From Saprospiraceae bacterium (GTDB taxonomy: Bacteria > Bacteroidota > Bacteroidia > Chitinophagales > Saprospiraceae), in the NCBI GenBank assembly GCA_020848695.1, contig JADLHT010000022.1, forward strand, positions 1 through 64,000: a stretch of DNA of 64,000 nt. Reading direction: 5' to 3'. Below the pieces are notes generated by a model, which worked only from the letters and a program-made list of their open reading frames with translations, searched no databases and was not told the DNA's origin. Of the stretch, positions 25,077 through 33,480 are shown piece by piece. The position numbers and the translations under genes are program-made. The stretch's first letter is position 1. Every line of letters begins with the position of its first letter.

Positions 25077-27620
25077 TCAAGATTTTTTTGCACTTTTAGT
25101 AATAGGCGGACCTGAAATAACAATGCCATCTTTCTCTTTATTAAGTCCTGCACTAAGTTTAGCGCCCTGTTCCGGTGATTCTGTAAGAATGTATTCCGCC
25201 AAAGGATCTTCTAAATATTTTTGTAAAGCCCTGTGAAGAGGTCTTGCCCCAAATTGCGGATCATATCCTTTTTCTGCAAGAAACTCTTTTGCTTCAGAAG
25301 TTATCTGAAAATCAATATTCATTTGTGCTATTCGCTTTAGCAAATTTGCTAGTACAAGGTCTATTATTTTAAATATTTGCTCTTTTTCAAGGGTGTTAAA
25401 AATTACAACGTCATCGATTCTATTTAAGAATTCCGGTGAAAAAGTCTTTTTTAGGGCATTTTTAATGACGCTCTTGGCATCTTCATCTGCACTATCCATT
25501 CTTGCCTTAGTTGTAAATCCAACACCTTGACCAAAGTCCTTCAGTTGTCTTGCTCCTATGTTAGAGGTCATAATGAGTATAGTGTTTTTAAAATCTACTT
25601 TTCTTCCCAATCCATCGGTAAGTGTTCCTTCATCCAGCACCTGCAAAAGTATATTGTACACATCCGGATGTGCTTTTTCTATCTCATCCAATAAGATTAC
25701 AGCATATGGTTTTCTTCTGACCTTCTCTGTCAGTTGTCCCCCTTCTTCATAGCCAACATATCCCGGAGGTGCGCCTATAAGCCTGGATACCGTAAATTTT
25801 TCCATATATTCACTCATATCCAATCTTATCAAAGAATCTTCAGAATCAAAGAGTAATCTGGAAATCGCTTTTGCCATTTCTGTCTTACCTACTCCGGTAG
25901 GTCCTAAAAATATAAAGGTTCCGATAGGCTTTCTTGGATCCTTAAGTCCGACTCTGTTTCTTTGAATTGCCCTTGAAATTTTTACAGCTGCTTCATCTTG
26001 TCCTATGACAACGTTCTTCAGCTCATCTGCCATGTGAACCAGTTTTTTACTTTCACTGGCAGCTACCTTCTTAACCGGGATACCGGTCATCATGGATACT
26101 ACTTCAGCAATGTCTTCATCTGTTACAGGAAATCTTTTAGATTTGGATTCGTCATCCCATTCTTGTTTGGATGACTCCAACTTCTTCTGCATTTTGGATT
26201 CAAGATCTCTGAGATCTGCTGCTTTCTCATATTGCTGACTCTTTACAGCAAAATTCTTTTGTTCACGTATAGTATCTATCTGTTTTTCGATTTCTTCGAT
26301 ATGTTTTGGAACATGTATATTGTTTAAATGCACTCTTGCTCCTACCTCATCCAGCACGTCAATTGCCTTGTCCGGCAAAAATCGATCGGTAATGTATCGG
26401 TCACTTAATTTCACACAAGCCTGTATAGCCTCATCACTATAGCTAACTGAATGAAATTCTTCGTATTTAGACTTTATATTATTCAAGATCTGAAGTGCAT
26501 CCTCAATGGTTGGAGGATTAATCATAACTTTTTGGAACCTCCTATCTAAAGCTCCATCTTTTTCAATGTGTTGTCTGTATTCATCCAGTGTTGAAGCGCC
26601 AATACATTGTAATTCTCCTCTAGCCAATGCTGGTTTAAATATATTGGATGCATCTAAAGAACCCGTAGCACCTCCTGCCCCAATAATAGTATGAATTTCA
26701 TCAATGAATAGAATAACATCTCTCGATTTCTCTAATTCATTCATGATCGCTTTTATCCTTTCTTCAAACTGTCCACGATATTTCGTTCCTGCAACCAAGG
26801 CTGCAAGGTCCAGCATTACAATACGTTTGTTAAATAAGGTTCGTGAGACCCTTTTCTGCATAATTCTTAGGGCAAGACCTTCAACGATTGCTGTTTTTCC
26901 AACCCCGGGCTCACCAATCAAGATCGGGTTATTCTTTTTTCTTCGGCTAAGAATTTGTGAAACTCTTTCAATTTCTTGCTCGCGTCCAACGATCGGATCC
27001 AGTTTTCCTTCTTCTGCGAGTCTGGTAACATCACGTCCATAATTATCCAAAACCGGTGTGGTCGATTTACCTATCGCTTTCTTGGTAAATGGATTTGCAC
27101 TTTGTTCTTCATCAAATGAGTCAGACTCACTGGAAGAAGTAATTTCAGGCAATTCTTCCATACTTCCTAATGTTCCTTGCTGACTGATATAATCTAACTC
27201 AGATTTAAATGTCTCATAATCTACATTGAATTCTTCCAATATAGAGCTTGCCAAATTATCATGATGCTTCATAATTGACAAAAGAAGATGTTCAGGATAG
27301 ATTTCTTCTTCCTTTGAAATTTTAGCTTCAAGATAGGTAAATTTTAAGACCTTTTCGGCTTGTTTGTTGAGTGGCAGATTTCCCACTTGAAAATTTGCCC
27401 CTTCTCCTTTTCTTACAGGTATTGCTTCTTCAATACTCATTCTTAATTGCTTAAGATTAACCTTAAGCGACCGAAGTACATTCACTGCCAGACATTCTTT
27501 CTCAGCCAACATACCCAAAAGGATATGTTCAGTTCCTATGTAATCGTGGTTTAGACGCAAAGCTTCATCCCGGCTGTTTGCCAGAACCTTCTTTACTTTT
27601 GTAGAGAACCTTTTATTCAT
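25077..27620 (-). CDS. clpC: ATP-dependent Clp protease ATPase subunit ClpC
   Basis: ClpC is a Hsp100 unfoldase that feeds proteins to ClpP. The 847 residues carry a double Clp-N repeat (about 1-150), an acidic/Ser linker, a first AAA module with Walker A GEPGVGKTA at 236-244, a UVR-type coiled middle segment (EQKNFAVKSQQYEKAADLRD), and a second AAA module with GPTGVGKTE. A VGF sequence (GQGVGFTTKA) in the second module is the expected ClpP-docking loop. The M domain and UVR motif distinguish it from ClpB and ClpA. clpP and clpX are 15 kb away. A TATTTTTG box lies 131 bp upstream. Confidence 0.96.
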   Translation of the reverse strand: MNKRFSTKVKKVLANSRDEALRLNHDYIGTEHILLGMLAEKECLAVNVLRSLKVNLKQLRMSIEEAIPVRKGEGANFQVGNLPLNKQAEKVLKFTYLEAKISKEEEIYPEHLLLSIMKHHDNLASSILEEFNVDYETFKSELDYISQQGTLGSMEELPEITSSSESDSFDEEQSANPFTKKAIGKSTTPVLDNYGRDVTRLAEEGKLDPIVGREQEIERVSQILSRRKKNNPILIGEPGVGKTAIVEGLALRIMQKRVSRTLFNKRIVMLDLAALVAGTKYRGQFEERIKAIMNELEKSRDVILFIDEIHTIIGAGGATGSLDASNIFKPALARGELQCIGASTLDEYRQHIEKDGALDRRFQKVMINPPTIEDALQILNNIKSKYEEFHSVSYSDEAIQACVKLSDRYITDRFLPDKAIDVLDEVGARVHLNNIHVPKHIEEIEKQIDTIREQKNFAVKSQQYEKAADLRDLESKMQKKLESSKQEWDDESKSKRFPVTDEDIAEVVSMMTGIPVKKVAASESKKLVHMADELKNVVIGQDEAAVKISRAIQRNRVGLKDPRKPIGTFIFLGPTGVGKTEMAKAISRLLFDSEDSLIRLDMSEYMEKFTVSRLIGAPPGYVGYEEGGQLTEKVRRKPYAVILLDEIEKAHPDVYNILLQVLDEGTLTDGLGRKVDFKNTILIMTSNIGARQLKDFGQGVGFTTKARMDSADEDAKSVIKNALKKTFSPEFLNRIDDVVIFNTLEKEQIFKIIDLVLANLLKRIAQMNIDFQITSEAKEFLAEKGYDPQFGARPLHRALQKYLEDPLAEYILTESPEQGAKLSAGLNKEKDGIVISGPPITKSAKKS

Positions 27621-27750
27621 TCTAATTTCCCCTGTTTTTTAAGAATTTGACTTTAAGCAATTGTATTCGTTATTTCTAAGTACTGTTAATTAATGCTTAT
27701 CATTTGACATTAGTTCATTAAGAATGCTGTCTTTCTTAATTTTACGCTCC

Positions 27751-27758
27751 CAAAAATA
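27751..27758 (-). promoter_or_regulatory. Possible -7 box of clpC (TATTTTTG)
   Basis: This minus-strand TAnnTTTG octamer would give a leader of about 125 nt. It is the only exact match in the 235-bp clpC-STAS gap. Confidence 0.3.
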
Positions 27759-27855
27759 GTGTTTTTTTTAAGAATTTGCATTAAAATTATTCTGAAAGAA
27801 ATACTATTTGTTTGATAATCAATGACTTATAATTAGATTTTTATTATTATATCTT

Positions 27856-28233
27856 ATGAAATACGAAATAGACAAGCAAGAAAGGTATTCAATTTTTAGT
27901 CTGGAAGAGTCTAACCTGAATTCTCTAATTGCCCCTCAATTGAAGAGTGAGTTTGTTTTTCTCAGAAACGAAGGAGTCCGGAACTTGATTTTTGACTTAT
28001 CCAAAGTAAATTATATAGATTCCTCTGGTTTAAGCTCTATTTTAACAGCCAATAGACTCTGGAAAAATTATGGATCATTCGTATTAACGAATATTCAAAG
28101 TGATTCAATAAAAAAGCTTATTGAGATCTCTAAACTAGAAACTATTCTAACACTGATACCAACATTACAAGAATCCATAGATTATATATTTATGGAAGAC
28201 ATGGAGCGCGACCTCGATGAGGAAGAGGAATAG
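27856..28233 (+). CDS. STAS-domain anti-sigma-factor-antagonist-like protein
   Basis: This 125-residue cytoplasmic protein has the STAS fold and the phosphorylation motif YIDSSGLSSIL (Ser near residues 56-57), as in SpoIIAA/RsbV-type regulators. An acidic tail (MERDLDEEEE) extends beyond the domain. No partner kinase or sigma factor is adjacent. It overlaps the RNase Z start by 17 bp, so the two genes are translationally linked. Its target is unknown. Confidence 0.85.
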   Translation: MKYEIDKQERYSIFSLEESNLNSLIAPQLKSEFVFLRNEGVRNLIFDLSKVNYIDSSGLSSILTANRLWKNYGSFVLTNIQSDSIKKLIEISKLETILTLIPTLQESIDYIFMEDMERDLDEEEE

Positions 28234-29146
28234 TAATCGCTTTGAGCTTACCGTTCTTGGATCTTCTTCGGCTACACCTTCAAAAAAAAGATATCCAAGT
28301 TCTCAGTTACTCAACATCCAGGAGCAACTATTTCTGATTGATTGCGGAGAAGGAACCCAGCTCCGGTTATTCAATCAGAAAGTTCAATGGCCGCAGTTAA
28401 ATTATATTCTGATCACTCATCTGCACGGTGATCATGTATTTGGCTTACCGGGCTTGCTAAACACAATAAGTCTTTATCAGCTACCTCAGCAAATTAACCT
28501 TTATGGACCTGTAGGAATTCAAGAATTTGTAAGGACAAATCTCAGGTTAAGTCATTCACAGATTCAGTATGTGTTAAATATCACAGAACTGGATCACAAC
28601 AATCCCGGACGTGTTGATATTGATGAAGAATTGTACTTTGATTTTTTTCCATTAGATCATCATGTACCTTGTATTGGATATTGTTTTAGGTATCAATCCA
28701 CAAGAATTAATCTGAAGAAAGAAATTCTTGATCAAAATCCGATGACTTTCTCTGAGATCAGACAAATAAAAAGAGGAGAAGATATTGTTACAAAAAAAGG
28801 TGCAAGGATTTCTCATGAAGAAGCACTGGAAACAAAAATTATAAAAAAATCATTTGCCTATTGTAGCGACACTCAGTATAATGAATCCATTCTGCCATTT
28901 ATTGAAAACGTCGATCTATTGTATCATGAGACTACTTATAAAAACGAGTTACATTCCAAAGCTAAAGAGATGAGACATTCCACTACTTCTGAAGCCGCAC
29001 GAATTGCCTTGAAATCCGGTGCAAAAAAATTATTAACAGGCCATTACTCCTCTCGATACATTGATATTCAAGAACTGGTTGATGAATGTAAATTAATATT
29101 TCCAGAAACAATTTTAGGAATAGAAGGACTAACCGTAAAGCTGTAA
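28217..29146 (+). CDS. rnz: Ribonuclease Z (tRNA 3' endonuclease)
   Basis: RNase Z trims the 3' trailer of tRNA precursors, needed where CCA is not encoded, as in the tRNA-Leu of this window. The 309-residue metallo-beta-lactamase-fold protein has the zinc motif His68-x-His70-x-Asp72-His73 and later histidines (PLDHHVP; HSTTSEAARIA; LTGHYSSRY). The ATG at 28217 lies inside the 3' end of the STAS gene. Confidence 0.94.
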   Translation: MRKRNSNRFELTVLGSSSATPSKKRYPSSQLLNIQEQLFLIDCGEGTQLRLFNQKVQWPQLNYILITHLHGDHVFGLPGLLNTISLYQLPQQINLYGPVGIQEFVRTNLRLSHSQIQYVLNITELDHNNPGRVDIDEELYFDFFPLDHHVPCIGYCFRYQSTRINLKKEILDQNPMTFSEIRQIKRGEDIVTKKGARISHEEALETKIIKKSFAYCSDTQYNESILPFIENVDLLYHETTYKNELHSKAKEMRHSTTSEAARIALKSGAKKLLTGHYSSRYIDIQELVDECKLIFPETILGIEGLTVKL

Positions 29147-29211
29147 TGCTTAGGTATAGATTGATCAATTAAAAATTTCCTTTATTACATTTCAAATAAA
29201 GTAAATAAACG

Positions 29212-29219
29212 TAGCTTTG
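29212..29219 (+). promoter_or_regulatory. Bacteroidota -7 box (TAGCTTTG)
   Basis: A plus-strand octamer lies 79 bp before the antiporter ATG, in the 152-bp gap after rnz. Confidence 0.35.
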
Positions 29220-29298
29220 TACAGGAAGATTCGTATAGCTGACTGCTAGCGGTAATTCTTTATAACGATTTCAATATAGATCCGTTAATTACGAAAAT

Positions 29299-30549
29299 AT
29301 GCAGACATCTGTCATTATAATATTTATTGGGCTTCTCATTTTTCTAGGACATTATTTAAGCGGAGTTTTTGAACGAAAAAGCATTCCAGATGTCTTGGGC
29401 CTTATGTTTCTGGGTATTTTAATCGGCCCCGTTTTTCATCTTATTGATCCATCATCATTTGGAAAATTTAGTTCACTTTTCAGCAATCTTGTACTTATTT
29501 TCATTCTTTTTGAAAGCGGAACAGACCTGAAAATATCTGAAATAAAAGCATCATTCAAGGACTCAGTAGGGATAACAACAATTGGATTCTTTACTACCTG
29601 GATAACAATATTCATACTCTGTAAGATAATTTTCGGATTACCTATCTTAGCTTGCTTATTTATTGGTGCGACACTTGGCGGAACTTCTTCTGCTGTCGTA
29701 GTTGGTTTGGTAAAAAAGATTTCTATTAAACCAAAAACTTCAGCAACTCTTATTATTGAATCAGCAGAAACTGATGTCTTTACACTTGCCATACCACTCA
29801 GCATCTTAGGACTAATGATGACCGGTGAAATGAAAGCAAATCTGGTTGTTTCTCAATTCATTTCTTCGCTCGTACTTGCACTCTTTATTGGTATCACAGG
29901 TGCCTTCTTATGGTCTCTGATCATTAATAAAATCCCGACTCTAAAAACTACTAAGTTCTCTACTCCGGCTTTTCTTCTTATACTGTACGGACTGACAGAG
30001 TATTTGAATTTTAGTGGCCCTCTTACTGCGCTTTCATTTGGAATAGCTATCGGAAATCTTCAATACTTTGAACCACAACTTATTAAAAGAATTATCCCAA
30101 ACCAAAATATTATTCTTCCCAAAGAAGAAAAAGATTTTTTTAGCGAAATGGTATTTTTACTCCGCACCTTCTTTTTTATTTTTATTGGCATAAGTATTCA
30201 AATTAGTAGGTTTGACTGGCTCTTTTGGGGAGGCTTTATTACTTTAATATTATATATTGTTCGCATCCTTGCAGTAAAAATAGTGATTTCTAAAGATACA
30301 CCTTTGATCGATAAGGCTACTATGTCTATCATGATCCCGAAAGGATTGGGATCAGCAGTAATTGCTACTTTACCTTTGCAACAAGGTTCTGCCGATGGTG
30401 CAATTATTCAATCTATATGCTTCTCGATTATCCTTTTCAGCACTTTGTATTGTGTTGTACTATTCTTTTTACTTAACAGAAAAATAAGTTTACCATTTTA
30501 CACTATATTTTTTGGCAATGAAAATGCAACCATCAATAAAAATGAGTGA
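29299..30549 (+). CDS. CPA2-family monovalent cation:proton antiporter
   Basis: This 416-residue inner-membrane protein has about 12 helices. It begins with LIFLGHYLSGVFERKSIPDVLGLMFLGILIGP, typical of the Na+/H+ or K+/H+ exchanger family, and has a charged ESAETDVF segment near residue 156 in the transport core. There is no C-terminal RCK/TrkA domain, so it resembles the NapA/short CPA2 type. Ion preference cannot be told. Confidence 0.87.
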   Translation: MQTSVIIIFIGLLIFLGHYLSGVFERKSIPDVLGLMFLGILIGPVFHLIDPSSFGKFSSLFSNLVLIFILFESGTDLKISEIKASFKDSVGITTIGFFTTWITIFILCKIIFGLPILACLFIGATLGGTSSAVVVGLVKKISIKPKTSATLIIESAETDVFTLAIPLSILGLMMTGEMKANLVVSQFISSLVLALFIGITGAFLWSLIINKIPTLKTTKFSTPAFLLILYGLTEYLNFSGPLTALSFGIAIGNLQYFEPQLIKRIIPNQNIILPKEEKDFFSEMVFLLRTFFFIFIGISIQISRFDWLFWGGFITLILYIVRILAVKIVISKDTPLIDKATMSIMIPKGLGSAVIATLPLQQGSADGAIIQSICFSIILFSTLYCVVLFFLLNRKISLPFYTIFFGNENATINKNE

Positions 30550-30945
30550 TCGTGAACCAAACTTAATTTCTTCCAAAACCGGAAAGCATTTCTATCTTAG
30601 TTCTGCTTAGAATAGCGAGCCTCTAACTTTTAAACTGTTCTATTAGATACTTAACGGACAACAATTCTTAACAATCTTATTCTATTCCTTGCATATGGAT
30701 AAACAAAACAATAATTTTTATAAATCATATCTGAACTTTCTAAAAAACCTTAACTTTAAAAAGCATTGAAAAAACAGGAATAAGAATTATTACAATTATT
30801 CCAAAAAATTGTGATCAATTAAGACAAAAGAGAATCTAAAATATATTTCTTTTCAATTCCGAAATAATTGATTTCATTTTACAAAATAAGATAATATTTG
30901 TAACTCATTTTTAATCCTCTTTTATAACTATATAAAATCTAGACA
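30550..30945. other. 396-bp intergenic stretch without a recognised gene
   Basis: It is AT-rich, with stops in all frames and no exact TAnnTTTG before the esterase. The nearest box has a 3-nt spacer (TAATATTTG near 30893). No hairpin followed by a T tract was seen. Confidence 0.5.
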
Positions 30946-31806
30946 ATGAAGACAATTACCCTAATGACACTTCTTATGTTGACCGCTTTCACAACAGATG
31001 CTCAAATTCAATCTATCACAAGCAAACCCTTAATCATTGGTACTGTTGAACAAATTTATTCAAATGTACTGGGCGAAAATCGAATTTTTAATATTTACTT
31101 ACCTGACGGATACAAAGAAGAAGACAGCACAAAGTATCCGGTAATTTATATATTAGATGGCTCAATCGATGAAGATTTTTTACACCTTACTGGTATAGTT
31201 CAATATAATAATTTTTCATGGATTAATAGGGTTCCAAAATCGATAATTGTTGGAATTGCAAACGTTGACAGGAGAAGAGATTTTACAGGTCCATCAAATT
31301 TTAACAATGATAAAGCACATGCGCCAACTGGAGGTGGTTCTGCAAAATTTATTAATTTCATAGAAAAAGAACTACTACCATTTATCAATACTAATTTTAG
31401 AACAACGACTAATAAGACGATAATTGGGCAATCATTAGCTGGTTTGTTAGCAACTGAAATTCTTTTTTCCAAACCATATCTATTTGACAAATATATTATC
31501 ATAAGCCCGAGTCTATGGTGGAATGACGGTTCATTACTAAAATTAAATCCTGAAATATTATCGGAAAAATTCACCAAATCCTTATCCATTTACATAGGAG
31601 TAGGCAAAGAAGGTCTGACACCGGGACTTGACAGTCATGTAATGGAAGTGGATGCCAACTTGCTATTTGATAAAATTAAACAAGGTAAAAGTAAAACAAT
31701 AAAAGTCTTTTTTGACTACTTACCTTCTGAAAATCACGCCACAGTAACACATCCTGCAGTATTTAATGCTTTCAGAATACTATATCCGGAATTTAAAGAT
31801 AATTAA
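30946..31806 (+). CDS. Secreted alpha/beta-hydrolase esterase (esterase D/IroE-like)
   Basis: This 286-residue protein has a signal peptide (about 1-19, ending TTDAQ) and an alpha/beta-hydrolase core. The strand-turn YPVIYILDGS is followed by the nucleophile elbow GQSLAGLLA near residues 164-172 and a late His (ENHATVTHP). It resembles the putative-esterase family that includes enterochelin esterase-like and feruloyl or acetyl esterases. It faces the GH28-like gene end to end, 63 bp apart. A role in removing acyl groups from plant polysaccharide is possible but unproven. Confidence 0.83.
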   Translation: MKTITLMTLLMLTAFTTDAQIQSITSKPLIIGTVEQIYSNVLGENRIFNIYLPDGYKEEDSTKYPVIYILDGSIDEDFLHLTGIVQYNNFSWINRVPKSIIVGIANVDRRRDFTGPSNFNNDKAHAPTGGGSAKFINFIEKELLPFINTNFRTTTNKTIIGQSLAGLLATEILFSKPYLFDKYIIISPSLWWNDGSLLKLNPEILSEKFTKSLSIYIGVGKEGLTPGLDSHVMEVDANLLFDKIKQGKSKTIKVFFDYLPSENHATVTHPAVFNAFRILYPEFKDN

Positions 31807-31869
31807 TTGCTAAAGCCTCGAATAAAGATCAATGATAAACTAAATTCAAATGTTTCAGAATTATTACAA

Positions 31870-33357
31870 TTACTTATTGTGATCTACATCCTTCAATTTG
31901 ACATCTGAAGTATTCTTAAAGAACATCGGACTATCTTTCTTATCTCCTCTCACTCGAATGGATTCAATACTTAATCCATGTACATCATCAAAGACCATTG
32001 CCGGCCTGTAATCTGGTTTTTCAATTTCTAATTGTATGTTTTTAAAACTTAGACCCTTGACATGACGACAATAAAATCCCCAGGCAGGTAATTCTCCAAA
32101 CATAGAAAATTCTGGATACTCCGTTTCTAATTCAGGAACATCTTTAATGCGATACAATGGCAGGTTTGCATAAGCCTTATTTCCCCTGCCCGGATATGTT
32201 ATTTTGATATTTTCAAGGCTTACATTCTCAACAAATACTCCCGGATTACCTGTAATAGAAGATGGAAAAATATTATGAAAGAAAGGCAACATAGGTCCGC
32301 GGATCTTATAATTCTTATCCGGAATATCAAATGGAACAGAGACTTCAACATTTCGAATGACAACATTCCTAAGAGGACCAGCCTTAGGGGCTCCCCGCAC
32401 TTTACCGATTCGAATAAAAATCGCATTGCCGGTGTTTTTTGCTTTGATGTTTTCTACCAGAACATTTTCTATAAATCCACCCTGTGTTGCTTCAATGGCA
32501 ATAGCAGAACGATAAGTATCAAATACTTTGATGTTCCTAATAACAACATTTCTAGCTCCGCTTACAAGAGAGGTTCCAAACTTTACAGCACTCGCACTGG
32601 ACCTAATCCTACAATCGGATATGGTTATATTGTCGCAGATCTGCTGCAAACTAAAATCTTCAGATTTAATGCAGATTCCATCATCTGAAGAATTGATATA
32701 ACAATGCGATATTTTTACGTTTTGACAATCGACAATATCGATTCCATCATTATTCCAGTATGCATCGCTGTCAACTTTAACATGATCAATTCTTATGTTA
32801 TTGCACTTCTCATACGTCTGAACCCAACAAGAAGAATTTTTAAGAGTAACATCTTTTAAGCGAATATTTCTGCAATGAACAAATTCTATTATCTGCGGAC
32901 GCAATTCTGCCCATGCTCTTCTTTCTTTTAAGTAATAATGTTGTGTATCGATAATCCCTGCATAGAAAAGACTATCGATATGTAAACCCAACTGATCTCC
33001 ACGACCATCAATAATCCCTTTACCGGTAATAGAAATATCTGAAACTCCATCAGCCATAATTAATGCTTTCCAACGATTTAACTTAATATAATCAGAAGCC
33101 GTGATACTCCCTAAAATCATTGCATCTTTGTGAAGATGAACATGAACGCCATTCATTAAAACTATGGAACCGGTTACAAATTTTCCTCTTGGGATATAAA
33201 CAGTACCACCACCTGCTTTATGAGCTGCCTGGATGGCTTTCTGTATAAATTCTGTATTCAGTGTATGTCCATCTCCTTTCGCACCAAATTGAGTTATATC
33301 GAATTGCTGTGCCCAACAAACCGAAAAAGTAAAATATACAATTAAAATGAATTTCAT
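31870..33357 (-). CDS. Secreted GH28-like (polygalacturonase-type) beta-helix protein
   Basis: A signal peptide (about 1-17, MKFILIVYFTFSVCWAQ) is followed by the pectate-lyase/GH28 start FDITQFGAKGDG and a right-handed beta-helix with many NVxIxN repeats. The GH28 acids are visible in NNDGIDIVD and SSDDGICIKS, but the GHG motif that follows in true polygalacturonases is replaced (AVKFGTS). Activity is therefore uncertain; many Bacteroidota pectin-related homologues share this change. The frame continues upstream to 33396, but a TATTTTTG box at 33374-33381 makes the ATG at 33357 (495 aa) the workable start. It is divergent from a GH106-like gene. Confidence 0.85.
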   Translation of the reverse strand: MKFILIVYFTFSVCWAQQFDITQFGAKGDGHTLNTEFIQKAIQAAHKAGGGTVYIPRGKFVTGSIVLMNGVHVHLHKDAMILGSITASDYIKLNRWKALIMADGVSDISITGKGIIDGRGDQLGLHIDSLFYAGIIDTQHYYLKERRAWAELRPQIIEFVHCRNIRLKDVTLKNSSCWVQTYEKCNNIRIDHVKVDSDAYWNNDGIDIVDCQNVKISHCYINSSDDGICIKSEDFSLQQICDNITISDCRIRSSASAVKFGTSLVSGARNVVIRNIKVFDTYRSAIAIEATQGGFIENVLVENIKAKNTGNAIFIRIGKVRGAPKAGPLRNVVIRNVEVSVPFDIPDKNYKIRGPMLPFFHNIFPSSITGNPGVFVENVSLENIKITYPGRGNKAYANLPLYRIKDVPELETEYPEFSMFGELPAWGFYCRHVKGLSFKNIQLEIEKPDYRPAMVFDDVHGLSIESIRVRGDKKDSPMFFKNTSDVKLKDVDHNK

Positions 33358-33373
33358 AGATTGGCTGCTTGAG

Positions 33374-33381
33374 CAAAAATA
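33374..33381 (-). promoter_or_regulatory. -7 box of the GH28-like gene (TATTTTTG)
   Basis: This minus-strand TAnnTTTG octamer ends 16 bp before the chosen ATG and lies within the longer alternative ORF, so it decides the start. Confidence 0.5.
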
Positions 33382-33468
33382 ACTTAAGCACTTCAATTCA
33401 TCGAAGTTATTGTTTATTTTTAACTCTGATATTGTATTTTAACTTGTTGAACTATTGGAACTACATTG

Positions 33469-33476
33469 TATTTTTG
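33469..33476 (+). promoter_or_regulatory. -7 box of the GH106-like gene (TATTTTTG)
   Basis: A plus-strand octamer has a TTG at 33447-33449, 19 bp upstream, the usual -33 spacing. It ends only 4 bp before the GTG start at 33481 and, with 33374-33381, forms a divergent pair. Confidence 0.45.
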
Positions 33477-33480
33477 TATA